From NCBI GenBank assembly GCA_910576775.1, contig CAJTJV010000023.1, forward strand, positions 1-45,782: DNA of 45,782 bases. Reading direction: 5' to 3'. The notes below the pieces were generated by a model that was given only the letters and a program-made list of their open reading frames with translations, was not told where the DNA came from and made no database searches. Shown here one piece after another: positions 1-9,169 of this stretch. How positions within the stretch are numbered: the first letter of the stretch is position 1; the number at the start of each line of letters is the position of its first letter. This stretch comes from an uncultured Muribaculaceae bacterium (lineage in GTDB: Bacteria > Bacteroidota > Bacteroidia > Bacteroidales > Muribaculaceae). A program made the translations under genes and the position numbers.

Positions 1-3000
1 AGGGCTTGAATACCCCGTTTTCCTTTATTACTATGACACCACCGTCAAGATAATAGAACTCGCGAGTGTGCCCGTTGTCTGTTATCTTTTCATAATTGCC
101 AAAATAGACTGTCTTTATAGAGTCGTTGCCGTTTACTGTAAGGCGGGAACTCCATCGCTGCATGTCCGGACCGTAGGTGAATTCCGTAATCCGGCCGGTA
201 CCTTCGTCCTCTATAATCTGTATCTTGCCAAAATCGTTGAACGCAGTGATAAGTGCTTCAGAAGGTATCCTGCCATTCTTATTATCAACGGCTACAACAG
301 CATGTGGCTTGAAAGAGCTATCGTATGTATAGTTTCCTACGCCGGGTTTGTAAAGTATATTGCCGTTGGGAGCATATTCTATTTTCGGATTAAGTATTGA
401 CGGACGACTTTTCTCCGGTTTCAAATCACCGAATACTTTGAGTCCCCATCTTTCGGTTGTAAGTCTGTCGAGATTGTCATATTCAAAGCTTTCCACCACA
501 CTGTCATCTTTTGTACGCGACAGCAGATTGCCCGTCAGCCTGTCGAATTTAAACTCAAGCTGATTAAGGACGCTGTCGCCAAATACAAGCTGACGGGTAT
601 AAGGAAAACCGTTTATATCACATTTTACTATCGATGTTATATTATCCATGAAGGACAAGGTATAATTCTCAGGTCCTCGGTACTCATCCAAAGTAAATAT
701 AGGCATGCCTCCGGCCGTCGTGGCAGTCCGAAATCCGTAATCATCGTAATCATATTTCACTACGAGACCGCCGGGATAGTATGTTTTGGATAGTCTGTTC
801 TGTTCGTTGTATGTACAATATAAATTTAAAACGCCCTCTTCGGGAATAGTTCTTTTTTCATGGAGAATTCTTCCGTAACGGTCGTAAAAGTATTCTATGG
901 TTTTATCACCCATCGTCTGCTTTTTCAGACGCAGATAATCGTTGCCGGATTCCCCGTAAGTATTGGTTATAAGATGTTCTCCGATTTTTACAGTCGCCAC
1001 ACGTCCTAATTTATCGTATGTATAGATTGTCTCCACGCCTTTGGCATCGATGCGGCTCATAAGTTTTCCATGTGCTGAATACATGGATTTTACTGTGCCT
1101 GCATCCGGGTCGGTAACAGACGCCACACATCCTATACTGTCATATTCCATATATACTGTGGTGCCATTTGATGTTATTTCCGAAGGCTTTCCATTCGATT
1201 TATATACATAACTTACTGTTCCGTCCGCCGGATCGGTGGATGTGACGGTGTTTCCCCACGCATCTATGGTTTTAGTACTTGTACGTCCGGCCGATGTGAC
1301 ACTTACCGAACGGTTGCCGTAGCTGTACGAATTTTCTTTGCCCGTACTGAGGTGTTCTGTCTGTACACGACCCAATGCGTCGTACGTAAAGCTTTTCGCT
1401 ATCCGGAGTTTTCCATTCAGATTTTCTGTGCGTGATACCAGACCATTATTGTTATATGTGGTATATTTTACAATCCCTACATTCTGAGGTCCGAAAGTTC
1501 TCTGTTCCACCTCATGTCCCCGGCTGTCGTACCAAGTCAGTACCCATGGCCGTCCTGATGTTCGTGTCAGTATATAATACTTTTTATTGTTTTCCGTACC
1601 CCACCCCAACTCTGTGGTTGTCTTTGTTCCATCCGGAGCCAGCGAGGATATACGCCGCCCCCAGTTGTCGTATGTATAGGTGCTTGTCAGAATATTGGAA
1701 GAATCTGATTCATCATTTTCTGTCAAAACATTTCCCCATTCATCGTATGTGAAGGTCTTGACCGCAGAGGCCGGATTTGAATATGTCTTGACAACAAAGC
1801 GCCCTGTCTGGTCATATTCATAAGCCGATTTTATTATTGGCATTCCTTCCCCTCTTGTTTCGGAAAAAGTATAATTACCATAAAAATCACATCTTGAGAC
1901 AGTCTCTTTTGCCTGACGTGTACCATAATTGGTAGTTATTCTCCGAAGAAAACCTGAATTTCCATATTGATAACGAGTTTCCGAACTGTAAGGCACCGGG
2001 TCGTCAGCATGTTTCTGAATCATTTTCATCGATGTCGGCATCCATACTCCTGCTTTGTTTTCATAACCTGAGTAGACAACTTTTTTGTACATATTTTCAC
2101 CGTCGTTAGAAACGGTCTGTTCCAATATGACTCCTTTCGATGTGTCATATGTACTTACAGTAGTGGCTGTATTTCCGTCAATATCGGTAACAGTATTAAC
2201 GGACTCATACATGAAATACGTATTTCCTACGCTCTCGATTGTATTGGAAGAAATAACATAAGAAATTTTTTCTCCTACAGTAGTTATTACCTCGGTTTTA
2301 ATCGGAATCCATCGATTTTTGTCCCATTCTTTTATAATGGTTCTGGTATTCTCTCCATTTGTTGTATTAGTTTTCGATATTTCTGAAAATCCATGAGGAC
2401 CTCTTCCTTTCACATGTATTTTAAAATCCTTGTAGGAATATTCATACTGTTGGATTCCTGCCGCGCCATTTGTGGATGAAGATTTCTTTACTACTGACAA
2501 TGGCAGCGTATAGGTGTTTACCGGATACGTATTTTCGTCAGATGTCCGTGTGTACACACTTGGATCGGTTGTGTAGGCATAAGATACGGTCTCCACATTT
2601 CCAAGTCCATCGGTGAAACTGCTGACTCTTCCTGTCTCCGGATAAAAAGAAGGTATTTTGTATATATTTAAAGTATTTTCGATAAATGTATCTGTCGTTT
2701 TCAGAAGGTCGCTTCCATAATTGGCGACTTCCATATTCCCGTCACCATCGAAATCTCCTAAAAAAATATGCCCTTCATTTGCGTCATCCTCTCGCTTACT
2801 AATTGTAAAACTATTTTTAAGTTTCAAATTATTGCCATTTGAAAACAACCATTTGATCTGTGTATCGGTGTATACATATTTATATTGAGGAAATCCGTTT
2901 TTCTTATAGCCAGTCTTACAAAGCATGACGTCAGAGCGTCCATCTCTGTCTATATCATAAACCATGATGGCAAATTTATCATCATCTTTGACAGTAGAGC

Positions 3001-5041
3001 CATCAGAAACACCTATATCTTCAGATTTAGTACATGAAAATGTACCATCGCCATTATTTCGTGCTACCCATAGACATGTCTCACCGGAAACATTATAGAC
3101 GAAATCAATCAGCCCGTCGCCATCGAAATCACCTTGCTTCACACGCCAGTTGTCGAATATATTCGTTCCTGTCCTGCTATTCGTCTCTGTAAATTTCAAA
3201 TCGTCTTCTGTGCCACCGTTGTTGAAATATATCTTATATCCTCCTTTATACAGTATTATAATATCAGTCAGCCCGTCATTATTATAATCTCCACAAAATA
3301 ATTTCTGCGGTTTATCCGGAAAACTTAAATAAAACTTATTATAATTTGATGTTGTAATTTCTTTATTTTTAATAATATGAGAAGTGTATTTTCCATTTAA
3401 AGCATCTTTTTCTATACAAATTATATCATCTGTACCATTTTTGTCCGTATCGAAAGCGACCATTAATGGAGCCTCAGAAGAAGCATTTAAAGAAATACCG
3501 AAACCTGAAGGAATGCCTCCGTACCTTTTTACAACATCTTTTCCATAGATGATTCTAAATTCTTGATAATTTTTATCATCTTCGGGTCTATAATACGGAA
3601 AAATAATATCATTAAGGCCGTCTCCGTCATAATCTAAAAGAAAGGATCCTCCCATTGACAAAACAATATCGCCTAAAGATATTGATGTTGGTATTTCAAA
3701 TATAACCGGAGTTGAATAAGAAACTTTTCTGTTTGAAGATATACTACTTGTACTTATATAAACTCTTGTTTCGTATTTAGATTGTGTATAATCGCCACTG
3801 CTATATTGTATTACCTCTACAGGAGAAATCCTTATAATATCACTGACTCCATCGCCGTTTAGGTCTGCTGCATAGAAAGTTTTGCTTTGTTCTTTTACAT
3901 AAGTATTTCCTTCAGTAGTTGGAATGCTTATAGCGGTAGTATGTATGTTTCCGGACGGCAGATAGTTCCAATTGAATTGTGTAGGAGGCAGGCATTCTCC
4001 TTTACCGTTTTTTTCCTGAATACTTACAAGACGGGCATATTTGCAATAACTCTGATCTGAATTATAATCATAAGTGAGATTATATTCTCTGTATGTAGAA
4101 CCGTTACTTACTGTTCTTATATTGGAAATGCAGTTGTTAATCTGACCTCTACGACCTCCTATATTAAAATAATATGGTTCGGCAAATCGGTTTGTATAAG
4201 TAAAATATATTGCATTTGAAAGATGCCTGTCCTGTTGAGAATTCATTCCGTAATGGATAGAAGATGGATAGGCATAATAGTCGCTGATTATATAATAACA
4301 TTGAATGTAATTCTTATATACATCCTCAATTCTATCTACATACCATGATGCAATGCGATTCTTTCCTTCCGTATCCTTAAATTCAATACGAGAAAATTGA
4401 GAACTTCCATAATGATAAGTCTTGCCGTCGGGAGTCTTTACTTCGAACCATACATCAGCTGTGCTGTCATCGTATGTGCCGTGAGCGGTTACTAAAGTAT
4501 AAGGATCGCCTTCAAGACAATATGTAGTACCTTCCTGGCATTGATTGCCGGATTGTAATATAAGTCGTTTGCCATCAAGAAAAAGATTGTCGGAAGCTGT
4601 GTACGTGACACCTTGTACATTTCCATTATTATTGAATAACGTTTTTTCCCCTCGGGTAATAGCAGAAAATCCGGTTACGGAGATTCCGTACCCGGCCGGT
4701 CCGTAAGTTGCATTCTGACTGTTATAAACAAGTCTTATCTGTGGTGTAAGACCACCTCCATCAGGGCAATTAACATTTATGGAATACTCCGCTGCACCTG
4801 ATTCTGTTACGTTAAAACTGCCATTAGACGAGCCTACAGAATAATTGCTTGAAACATTAGGAATATCCGGATTTTCAGGATCTACATAACTAATCGGAGG
4901 ATCAAAAATCAACTCATCTCCAGTGTGCACATTGACATCTTCCAATAGAATACTGTCCGGCTGATTCTGTGCTGAGACAGCATTATAAGCACTTGATTGC
5001 AGAACAAGAAGAAATAATGATACTTTAAATATCGATTTCAT
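1..5041 (-). CDS. SpvB/FG-GAP/RHS-repeat giant exported protein (3' end outside window)
   Basis: About 1680 residues are visible from the ATG at 5041 with no stop before the window edge, so the C-terminal tip is missing. A signal peptide ends near SAQ. An SpvB-type domain follows (GGGLTPQIRLVYNSQ, then YGPAGYGISVTG). From about residue 385 to 775 there are at least seven FG-GAP/VCBS calcium-type loops such as DLNGDGVSD, DYDGDGLND, DYNNDGLTD, DFDGDGLID and DFDGDGNME. From about residue 1000 on there are many RHS/YD repeats (TYDEWGNV, TYDKLGRV, KFDRLTGN). By family knowledge this is the shell-forming scaffold of a polymorphic toxin or large surface protein. The toxin tip cannot be read here. 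The start overlaps the stop of the preceding small gene by 4 bases (ATGA), so the two are probably translationally coupled. The architecture is clear; the biological target is unknown. Confidence 0.93.
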   Translation of the reverse strand, partial: MKSIFKVSLFLLVLQSSAYNAVSAQNQPDSILLEDVNVHTGDELIFDPPISYVDPENPDIPNVSSNYSVGSSNGSFNVTESGAAEYSINVNCPDGGGLTPQIRLVYNSQNATYGPAGYGISVTGFSAITRGEKTLFNNNGNVQGVTYTASDNLFLDGKRLILQSGNQCQEGTTYCLEGDPYTLVTAHGTYDDSTADVWFEVKTPDGKTYHYGSSQFSRIEFKDTEGKNRIASWYVDRIEDVYKNYIQCYYIISDYYAYPSSIHYGMNSQQDRHLSNAIYFTYTNRFAEPYYFNIGGRRGQINNCISNIRTVSNGSTYREYNLTYDYNSDQSYCKYARLVSIQEKNGKGECLPPTQFNWNYLPSGNIHTTAISIPTTEGNTYVKEQSKTFYAADLNGDGVSDIIRISPVEVIQYSSGDYTQSKYETRVYISTSSISSNRKVSYSTPVIFEIPTSISLGDIVLSMGGSFLLDYDGDGLNDIIFPYYRPEDDKNYQEFRIIYGKDVVKRYGGIPSGFGISLNASSEAPLMVAFDTDKNGTDDIICIEKDALNGKYTSHIIKNKEITTSNYNKFYLSFPDKPQKLFCGDYNNDGLTDIIILYKGGYKIYFNNGGTEDDLKFTETNSRTGTNIFDNWRVKQGDFDGDGLIDFVYNVSGETCLWVARNNGDGTFSCTKSEDIGVSDGSTVKDDDKFAIMVYDIDRDGRSDVMLCKTGYKKNGFPQYKYVYTDTQIKWLFSNGNNLKLKNSFTISKREDDANEGHIFLGDFDGDGNMEVANYGSDLLKTTDTFIENTLNIYKIPSFYPETGRVSSFTDGLGNVETVSYAYTTDPSVYTRTSDENTYPVNTYTLPLSVVKKSSSTNGAAGIQQYEYSYKDFKIHVKGRGPHGFSEISKTNTTNGENTRTIIKEWDKNRWIPIKTEVITTVGEKISYVISSNTIESVGNTYFMYESVNTVTDIDGNTATTVSTYDTSKGVILEQTVSNDGENMYKKVVYSGYENKAGVWMPTSMKMIQKHADDPVPYSSETRYQYGNSGFLRRITTNYGTRQAKETVSRCDFYGNYTFSETRGEGMPIIKSAYEYDQTGRFVVKTYSNPASAVKTFTYDEWGNVLTENDESDSSNILTSTYTYDNWGRRISSLAPDGTKTTTELGWGTENNKKYYILTRTSGRPWVLTWYDSRGHEVEQRTFGPQNVGIVKYTTYNNNGLVSRTENLNGKLRIAKSFTYDALGRVQTEHLSTGKENSYSYGNRSVSVTSAGRTSTKTIDAWGNTVTSTDPADGTVSYVYKSNGKPSEITSNGTTVYMEYDSIGCVASVTDPDAGTVKSMYSAHGKLMSRIDAKGVETIYTYDKLGRVATVKIGEHLITNTYGESGNDYLRLKKQTMGDKTIEYFYDRYGRILHEKRTIPEEGVLNLYCTYNEQNRLSKTYYPGGLVVKYDYDDYGFRTATTAGGMPIFTLDEYRGPENYTLSFMDNITSIVKCDINGFPYTRQLVFGDSVLNQLEFKFDRLTGNLLSRTKDDSVVESFEYDNLDRLTTERWGLKVFGDLKPEKSRPSILNPKIEYAPNGNILYKPGVGNYTYDSSFKPHAVVAVDNKNGRIPSEALITAFNDFGKIQIIEDEGTGRITEFTYGPDMQRWSSRLTVNGNDSIKTVYFGNYEKITDNGHTREFYYLDGGVIVIKENGVFKP

Positions 5042-5466
5042 CGCTTAGTAATTTTCCAGCTTGTCTGACGTTTATTGACTATAATACGCAGTATATATAT
5101 TCCGTCCGGTTGTCCTCCTATATCAAGAACTGTTAAAGAGTCATCAATGTCCTGTGCATACACCGGCTTTGATGATAAAGAAAAGATTTCTATGTATCCG
5201 GTATCTTCCGAACCGAAGCCTTGTACATTTATCTCAATCACTCCGGAAGAATGATAAGTGAATTTGACAGTCAAACCTACAGATGAATCATAATAGATTT
5301 TGCCTTGGTCGGTATTTTTATTTGCTATCCTGTTCTGTTCTATTATGATTTCTCTCCTCACTCTGTTACCGGCCTCATCGTATGCGAATCCTATGCGTCT
5401 TTGTGGAAAAGCCGCCGATATGGTTGCTAATAATATAGATAAAAGAAGGAGAGTGCGATTTTTCAT
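5038..5466 (-). CDS. Small exported protein with one YD motif and T9SS-like C-terminal tail, coupled to RHS gene
   Basis: 142 residues: a signal peptide (charged MKNR, hydrophobic core, ending AFPQ), then a single RHS/YD-like motif (FAYDEAGNRVRR, residues about 27-38). The C-terminal half is predicted beta and ends like a type IX secretion type A sorting domain (LDIGGQPDGIYILRI, then SWKITKR). It lies immediately upstream of the giant RHS gene with an ATGA overlap. Small proteins combining one YD motif with a sorting-like tail are, as far as I recall, common companions of RHS genes in Bacteroidota. The role is unknown; it could be an accessory exported with the RHS protein. No T9SS core gene is seen in the window apart from GldD/GldE-like genes. 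Confidence 0.82.
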   Translation of the reverse strand: MKNRTLLLLSILLATISAAFPQRRIGFAYDEAGNRVRREIIIEQNRIANKNTDQGKIYYDSSVGLTVKFTYHSSGVIEINVQGFGSEDTGYIEIFSLSSKPVYAQDIDDSLTVLDIGGQPDGIYILRIIVNKRQTSWKITKR

Positions 5467-5485
5467 GGTTTTCTATACTTATTTC

Positions 5486-5493
5486 CAAAAGTA
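5486..5493 (-). promoter_or_regulatory. -7 promoter element for the RHS unit
   Basis: The minus strand reads TACTTTTG, an exact match to the Bacteroidota -7 consensus TAnnTTTG, 19 bases upstream of the ATG at 5466. No clear -33 TTTG is seen. It probably drives both the small exported gene and the RHS gene. Confidence 0.5.
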
Positions 5494-5622
5494 CACCATT
5501 TAATTGGAATGATAATAATATAGGGTAAAAAATTTGTTGAAACTATTATTATTCCACACAGTCGGGCGGCCCTTTTGTTTAATATGCTTTCTTTCTGCCG
5601 ATTTCTTTTTCGGTTTTCATGG

Positions 5623-6074
5623 TTATTGACATCTATTGTTTTTATTATCTCTTTATATATTAAAAAATGATTTTTTTGAAAGACTGATTAATAACAATAA
5701 TAAGTCCTGTCGATAGCGATGATAACTTCTATGACTTAAATTTGCTTTTTACGCTTATTGATGTATATGTTATGGTTATTAATATTTTATTGACATATCA
5801 AATTGCTGTAATATAATGGAATATGCACTTTATTGACAGTATGTTGATAACTGTATATGTAGATATTTTGATAACTTTTTAGGGTTTAAAACTGATGATA
5901 AGCATAGTTTTTACGGTTAATAACGTCTAAGGAAAATAAATAAAAAAACAGAGTCATAAATTTGGAAATGAGCGGGTAGTGCCGGCTTATGCAATAAGCG
6001 GTGAAATTCCAAATTTATTTATTAGAAACTTGTTTTTTACTTATTGTATAGTTATCAACAGGGGTTGTTAATAA
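5623..6074. repeat. Cluster of DnaA-box-like 9-mers in a 660-base AT-rich intergenic region
   Basis: The 5467-6130 interval holds no convincing gene and is very AT-rich. TTATTGACA occurs three times (5623-5631, 5787-5795, 5830-5838). TGTTGATAA at 5842-5850 is the exact reverse complement of TTATCAACA at 6052-6060. Related words are TTTTGATAA (5866-5874) and TGTTAATAA (6066-6074). These differ by one or two bases from the DnaA box TTATCCACA. Whether this is an origin-like site, a regulator array or chance in AT-rich DNA cannot be decided by eye. Confidence 0.4.
5956..6018. repeat. 63-base inverted repeat with nested hairpin
   Basis: Outer arms of 12 bases match perfectly: ATAAATTTGGAA at 5956-5967 and TTCCAAATTTAT at 6007-6018. 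Inside lies a second stem, CCGGCTTAT (5982-5990) with ATAAGCGG (5994-6001), one bulged G and a GCA loop. It could be a structured RNA, a recombination site or a fossil mobile-element end. It is not an ordinary terminator because no T-run follows a GC stem. Confidence 0.6.
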
Positions 6075-6075
6075 A

Positions 6076-6113
6076 ACAGAGAGGCAGTACTTTCACCGAT
6101 ACTGCCTCTCTGT
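6076..6113. terminator. Intrinsic terminator downstream of the G3E GTPase gene
   Basis: A perfect 14-bp stem (ACAGAGAGGCAGTA with its complement) and a 10-base loop. It is flanked by T-rich sequence in both directions, so it can work on either strand. It lies just past the stop of the minus-strand gene at 6131. Confidence 0.85.
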
Positions 6114-6130
6114 TTTTATATATTCTTTCT

Positions 6131-7366
6131 TTAATTACGGAATATTCCAAGACATTTGTCGAGTTCTTCGGTAATTTTTTGTTTGTCGAGATGTTGTCCG
6201 ATGAAGACGAGTTTTATCATACGGTCGCCGTATGTTTCATCCCAGTCGCGTGCGAGGCCCGGTTCATTGCGCATGAATTGCTCGAGTTCTTCCTTTGGTG
6301 CTGTTGCGAACCAATAGCCGGCTTCAGTGAGTTTCTTTTGTACACCGGCCTGTTCGAATACATAGCTCATATCGGCGTTATGACTGAAATATACTACACC
6401 TTTTGCACGGATGATATTCCGTGGCCAGTTTTTGGCTATGAACTGGTCGAATTTATTAAGATTGAATGGCTGTCGGCGGTAATAGACAAATGTCTGTATA
6501 CCGTATTCCTCTGCTTCTCCTTCCTCATGATGGTGGTGATGGTGGCAATGTTCGCATTCATGTTCATGATGTTCGTGATCATGTTCATGGTGATGTCCGG
6601 GATGATGCGCATCATCTTCCTCTTCTTCTGTTGGTGCTGCATCGAGATGCTTAACCCAGGCGGCAGAAGTTGCAACCTTATCGAAATTGAACATGTTTGT
6701 ATTTAGCAGAGCGGTGAGATTTACGTCGCAATAATCGCATTCTATGATGCGGGCGTTGGGTTGAATTGCCCGTATGATAGCCTTTATATGTTCGGCTTCC
6801 TCTTTAGTAACTTCTGATATTTTATTAAGAAGAATCATATTGCAGAATTCTATCTGTTCTATGATAAGATTTTCTATGTCTTCTTCATCTATATCTTTAT
6901 TCTGAAGGGCATCGCCACAGTTGAATTCACTCAACAGGCGGAGCGCATCCACTACGGTTACAATGCAGTCGAGCCGTGGTAAAACAGCACCGCGTACTTT
7001 TTTGGCGAGTTGTGGAATTGTACAGATAGTCTGTGCGATAGGTTCAGGCTCGCATATGCCGCTGGCTTCGATAACAATATAGTCGAATTTGCCCGAAGCT
7101 GTGATTTCACACAACTGTTTGATAAGATCCATTTTCAGGGTGCAGCATATGCAACCATTCTGGAGAGCGACAAGATCCGCATCATCCTTTTTACCTACTA
7201 TGCCTTCTTTCGCTATAAGGGAAGCATCTATATTAACCTCGCCGATATCATTTACAATGACTGCGAATTTTATACCGCGTTCGTTTGCGAGAATGCGGTT
7301 AAGAAGCGTTGTTTTACCGCTGCCGAGATAACCCGTGAGCAGCAATACTGGTACTGAATTTTCCAT
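6131..7366 (-). CDS. G3E (CobW/COG0523) family GTPase, His-rich metallochaperone
   Basis: 411 residues from the chosen start. The N-terminus has the P-loop TGYLGSGKTT (residues 11-20) and the family metal motif CICC (72-75). A guanine-specificity-like LNKIS follows near residue 180. A stretch near residues 250-285 is dominated by His, Glu and Asp, with runs of up to six His, then a CobW C-terminal domain. Family members insert or deliver metals (zinc, cobalt, nickel) to client enzymes using GTP. The CxCC motif and His-rich loop favour zinc, but the client is not shown by the context. An upstream ATG at 7387 lies against the -7 element, so the second Met (MENSVPVLLL) at 7366 is the likelier start. 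Single-gene unit with its own promoter and terminator. Confidence 0.92.
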   Translation of the reverse strand: MENSVPVLLLTGYLGSGKTTLLNRILANERGIKFAVIVNDIGEVNIDASLIAKEGIVGKKDDADLVALQNGCICCTLKMDLIKQLCEITASGKFDYIVIEASGICEPEPIAQTICTIPQLAKKVRGAVLPRLDCIVTVVDALRLLSEFNCGDALQNKDIDEEDIENLIIEQIEFCNMILLNKISEVTKEEAEHIKAIIRAIQPNARIIECDYCDVNLTALLNTNMFNFDKVATSAAWVKHLDAAPTEEEEDDAHHPGHHHEHDHEHHEHECEHCHHHHHHEEGEAEEYGIQTFVYYRRQPFNLNKFDQFIAKNWPRNIIRAKGVVYFSHNADMSYVFEQAGVQKKLTEAGYWFATAPKEELEQFMRNEPGLARDWDETYGDRMIKLVFIGQHLDKQKITEELDKCLGIFRN

Positions 7367-7388
7367 ATTCTTATGAATGTTTGCCATG

Positions 7389-7396
7389 CAAAATTA
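7389..7396 (-). promoter_or_regulatory. -7 promoter element for the G3E GTPase gene
   Basis: The minus strand reads TAATTTTG, an exact TAnnTTTG match. It ends two bases before the ATG at 7387, placing transcription start after that ATG and supporting translation from 7366. A clear -33 TTTG is not seen at 19-20 bases. Confidence 0.5.
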
Positions 7397-7493
7397 GAAT
7401 ATTGCATCAACAAAAGAAAATATAATATACAAAACAATCTATAACAGGTATGTATTATAGATATATGATGCAGTCAATGTTGAGGAATTTGTT

Positions 7494-7501
7494 TATTTTT
7501 G
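7494..7501 (+). promoter_or_regulatory. -7 promoter element for the uracil phosphoribosyltransferase gene
   Basis: TATTTTTG matches TAnnTTTG and sits 29 bases before the ATG at 7531. The -33 element is weak. Confidence 0.5.
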
Positions 7502-7530
7502 CGAAAGAAAAACAAATATAACCCATCTAA

Positions 7531-8184
7531 ATGAAAGTATATAATTTTGATGACTATAATTCTCTGGTGAATCAGTATCTGAGCGAGATGCGCAATATAT
7601 CCGTTCAGGCCGATCGTCTTCGTTTCCGTCGTAATCTTGAACGTCTCGGTGAAATTTTCGCATACGAGATAAGCAGAACAATGCGCTATCGTACAGAGAA
7701 AATCAAGACTCCTCTGAATGTGGAAGCCGATTGCAAGGTTCTTGACGAGGATATTGTTCTTGCCACTATTTTCCGTGCCGGTGTTCCATTCCATCAGGGC
7801 TTTCTCCAGTATTTCGATAATGCTGAGAATGCCTTTGTATCTGCTTACCGTAAATATAAGGAAAAAGAAAATTTTGATATATGCATAGAGTATCTTGCAT
7901 CGCCGCGGCTTGATGGAAAAACTCTTATTCTTTGTGATCCTATGCTTGCTACCGGTGCAAGCATGGAACTCAGTTACCGTGCGCTTCTCACAAAGGGTAC
8001 ACCGGAAAAAATACAAATAGCATCGGTTATCGCCAGTAAGAAGGCAGTGGACTATCTGCAAAAAGTTATGCCTGAGAATGCTGAACTGTGGGTGGGTGTA
8101 ATCGACCCCGAAATAAACGCTCACAGTTATATAGTGCCGGGGCTGGGCGATGCCGGCGACCTTGCCTATGGTACAAAAGAATAA
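7531..8184 (+). CDS. upp: Uracil phosphoribosyltransferase
   Basis: 217 residues, a normal length for the family. It converts uracil and PRPP to UMP in pyrimidine salvage, in the cytoplasm. The PRPP-binding loop CDPMLATGAS is at residues 135-144, and the C-terminal uracil-binding part reads VPGLGDAGDLAYG. The first ATG follows a Bacteroidota -7 element and gives the full N-terminal helix. It stands alone between divergent and convergent minus-strand neighbours and is closed by a strong bidirectional terminator. A 246-codon minus-strand reading frame covering it is only its antisense shadow. Confidence 0.95.
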   Translation: MKVYNFDDYNSLVNQYLSEMRNISVQADRLRFRRNLERLGEIFAYEISRTMRYRTEKIKTPLNVEADCKVLDEDIVLATIFRAGVPFHQGFLQYFDNAENAFVSAYRKYKEKENFDICIEYLASPRLDGKTLILCDPMLATGASMELSYRALLTKGTPEKIQIASVIASKKAVDYLQKVMPENAELWVGVIDPEINAHSYIVPGLGDAGDLAYGTKE

Positions 8185-8200
8185 ATTTTCATAATATAAC

Positions 8201-8236
8201 AAACGAGCCTGCAAACTACAACTTGCAGGCTCGTTT
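8201..8236. terminator. Bidirectional terminator between upp and the DUF4886 gene
   Basis: A perfect 14-bp stem AAACGAGCCTGCAA with its complement, an 8-base loop, and A/T runs on both sides. It lies between two convergent genes and serves both. Confidence 0.88.
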
Positions 8237-8253
8237 ATTATTATGTAATAAAC

Positions 8254-9120
8254 TTATTTTCCGAAAGGTTTAAGATTAGCTTCGTGAGCGGCTTCGCGGG
8301 CGAGGCGTGCTTCTTCGGGAGTGAGACCTTCGGGAATATATTTATTATCTACAACCGATTCCCCAAACAGAGTTTCAAACCATGTGCATGCTGCAATATA
8401 TCGGCCGAGTATGTTGTCGAGGTGATATCCGTCGCGTGTTAGGTCGTAGTTACCGCTTTTTTCACGGGCAATCTGGATGGCAGTGCCCGACGGAATAACA
8501 ACAGTAAGTTCCGGATTATCTGTAACAGCACGTCTGCTTGCAATCATTATGGAATCGTACATCACCTTTTGGTTACATTCGTAATTGGGATATTCGCCGT
8601 GTTTGGAATCGGCGGAATATGCCCATGTCTGATGCCAGGCAAAACGTGTATTGTCGTCAGTAAGACTATCTACATAATATATGAGAGGCTTCAGATTCTT
8701 GTATGTGTCATATTTTCCGGAGACACCGCTGGCTTGCTGGAATGTCACGAAATCCCAATCATCGCTACCAATTGCCGAGCTCAGACGAATGTTGTTGGCT
8801 TCAATTATATCGCCGTTCAAGCCGATACGGCGGAATCGATAAGCAGCGGAGTCGGTATCTGCATTAAGCATATGCCGGTCTATTGGGCAACCGGGTATAT
8901 ACAAGTTGCCTATTATCACCTTTTTGCCGGCACCTTCACATACATCATGGAAATATGTATCAAGTGCATCTTCCGAGAAACTGTTGCCGATGGCAAGAAT
9001 CCTTACTATATTGTCATCTGCTGGAGTGACAATATTACCGATATTGTCGGTTTTCTGTGTGCAGGAAGCTAACAAGCCTACAGAAACAATGGATGCAATA
9101 AATAAACTATTGAATTTCAT
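8254..9120 (-). CDS. DUF4886 SGNH-like lipoprotein
   Basis: 288 residues. A lipoprotein signal ends in LLASC with the lipidated Cys at residue 20. Then comes the DUF4886 opening ILAIGNSFSEDA (41-52), where Ser47 is in the position of the SGNH nucleophile. Near the C-terminus DGYHLD supplies the Asp/His pair expected of the catalytic triad. This fold is typical of esterases or deacetylases acting on glycans, anchored in the outer membrane or periplasm. Substrate unknown. It is separated by 49 bases from the next upstream gene and ends at the shared terminator. Confidence 0.85.
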   Translation of the reverse strand: MKFNSLFIASIVSVGLLASCTQKTDNIGNIVTPADDNIVRILAIGNSFSEDALDTYFHDVCEGAGKKVIIGNLYIPGCPIDRHMLNADTDSAAYRFRRIGLNGDIIEANNIRLSSAIGSDDWDFVTFQQASGVSGKYDTYKNLKPLIYYVDSLTDDNTRFAWHQTWAYSADSKHGEYPNYECNQKVMYDSIMIASRRAVTDNPELTVVIPSGTAIQIAREKSGNYDLTRDGYHLDNILGRYIAACTWFETLFGESVVDNKYIPEGLTPEEARLAREAAHEANLKPFGK

Positions 9121-9169
9121 TATAAAAGAATATTGGTATATGATTTTACAAAAATATGAATTTTTTCTG

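Noticed and set aside
7474..8214. A 246-codon minus-strand reading frame over upp
   Set aside because: It is the antisense of a clearly recognised gene, with no family features, promoter or start signal of its own.
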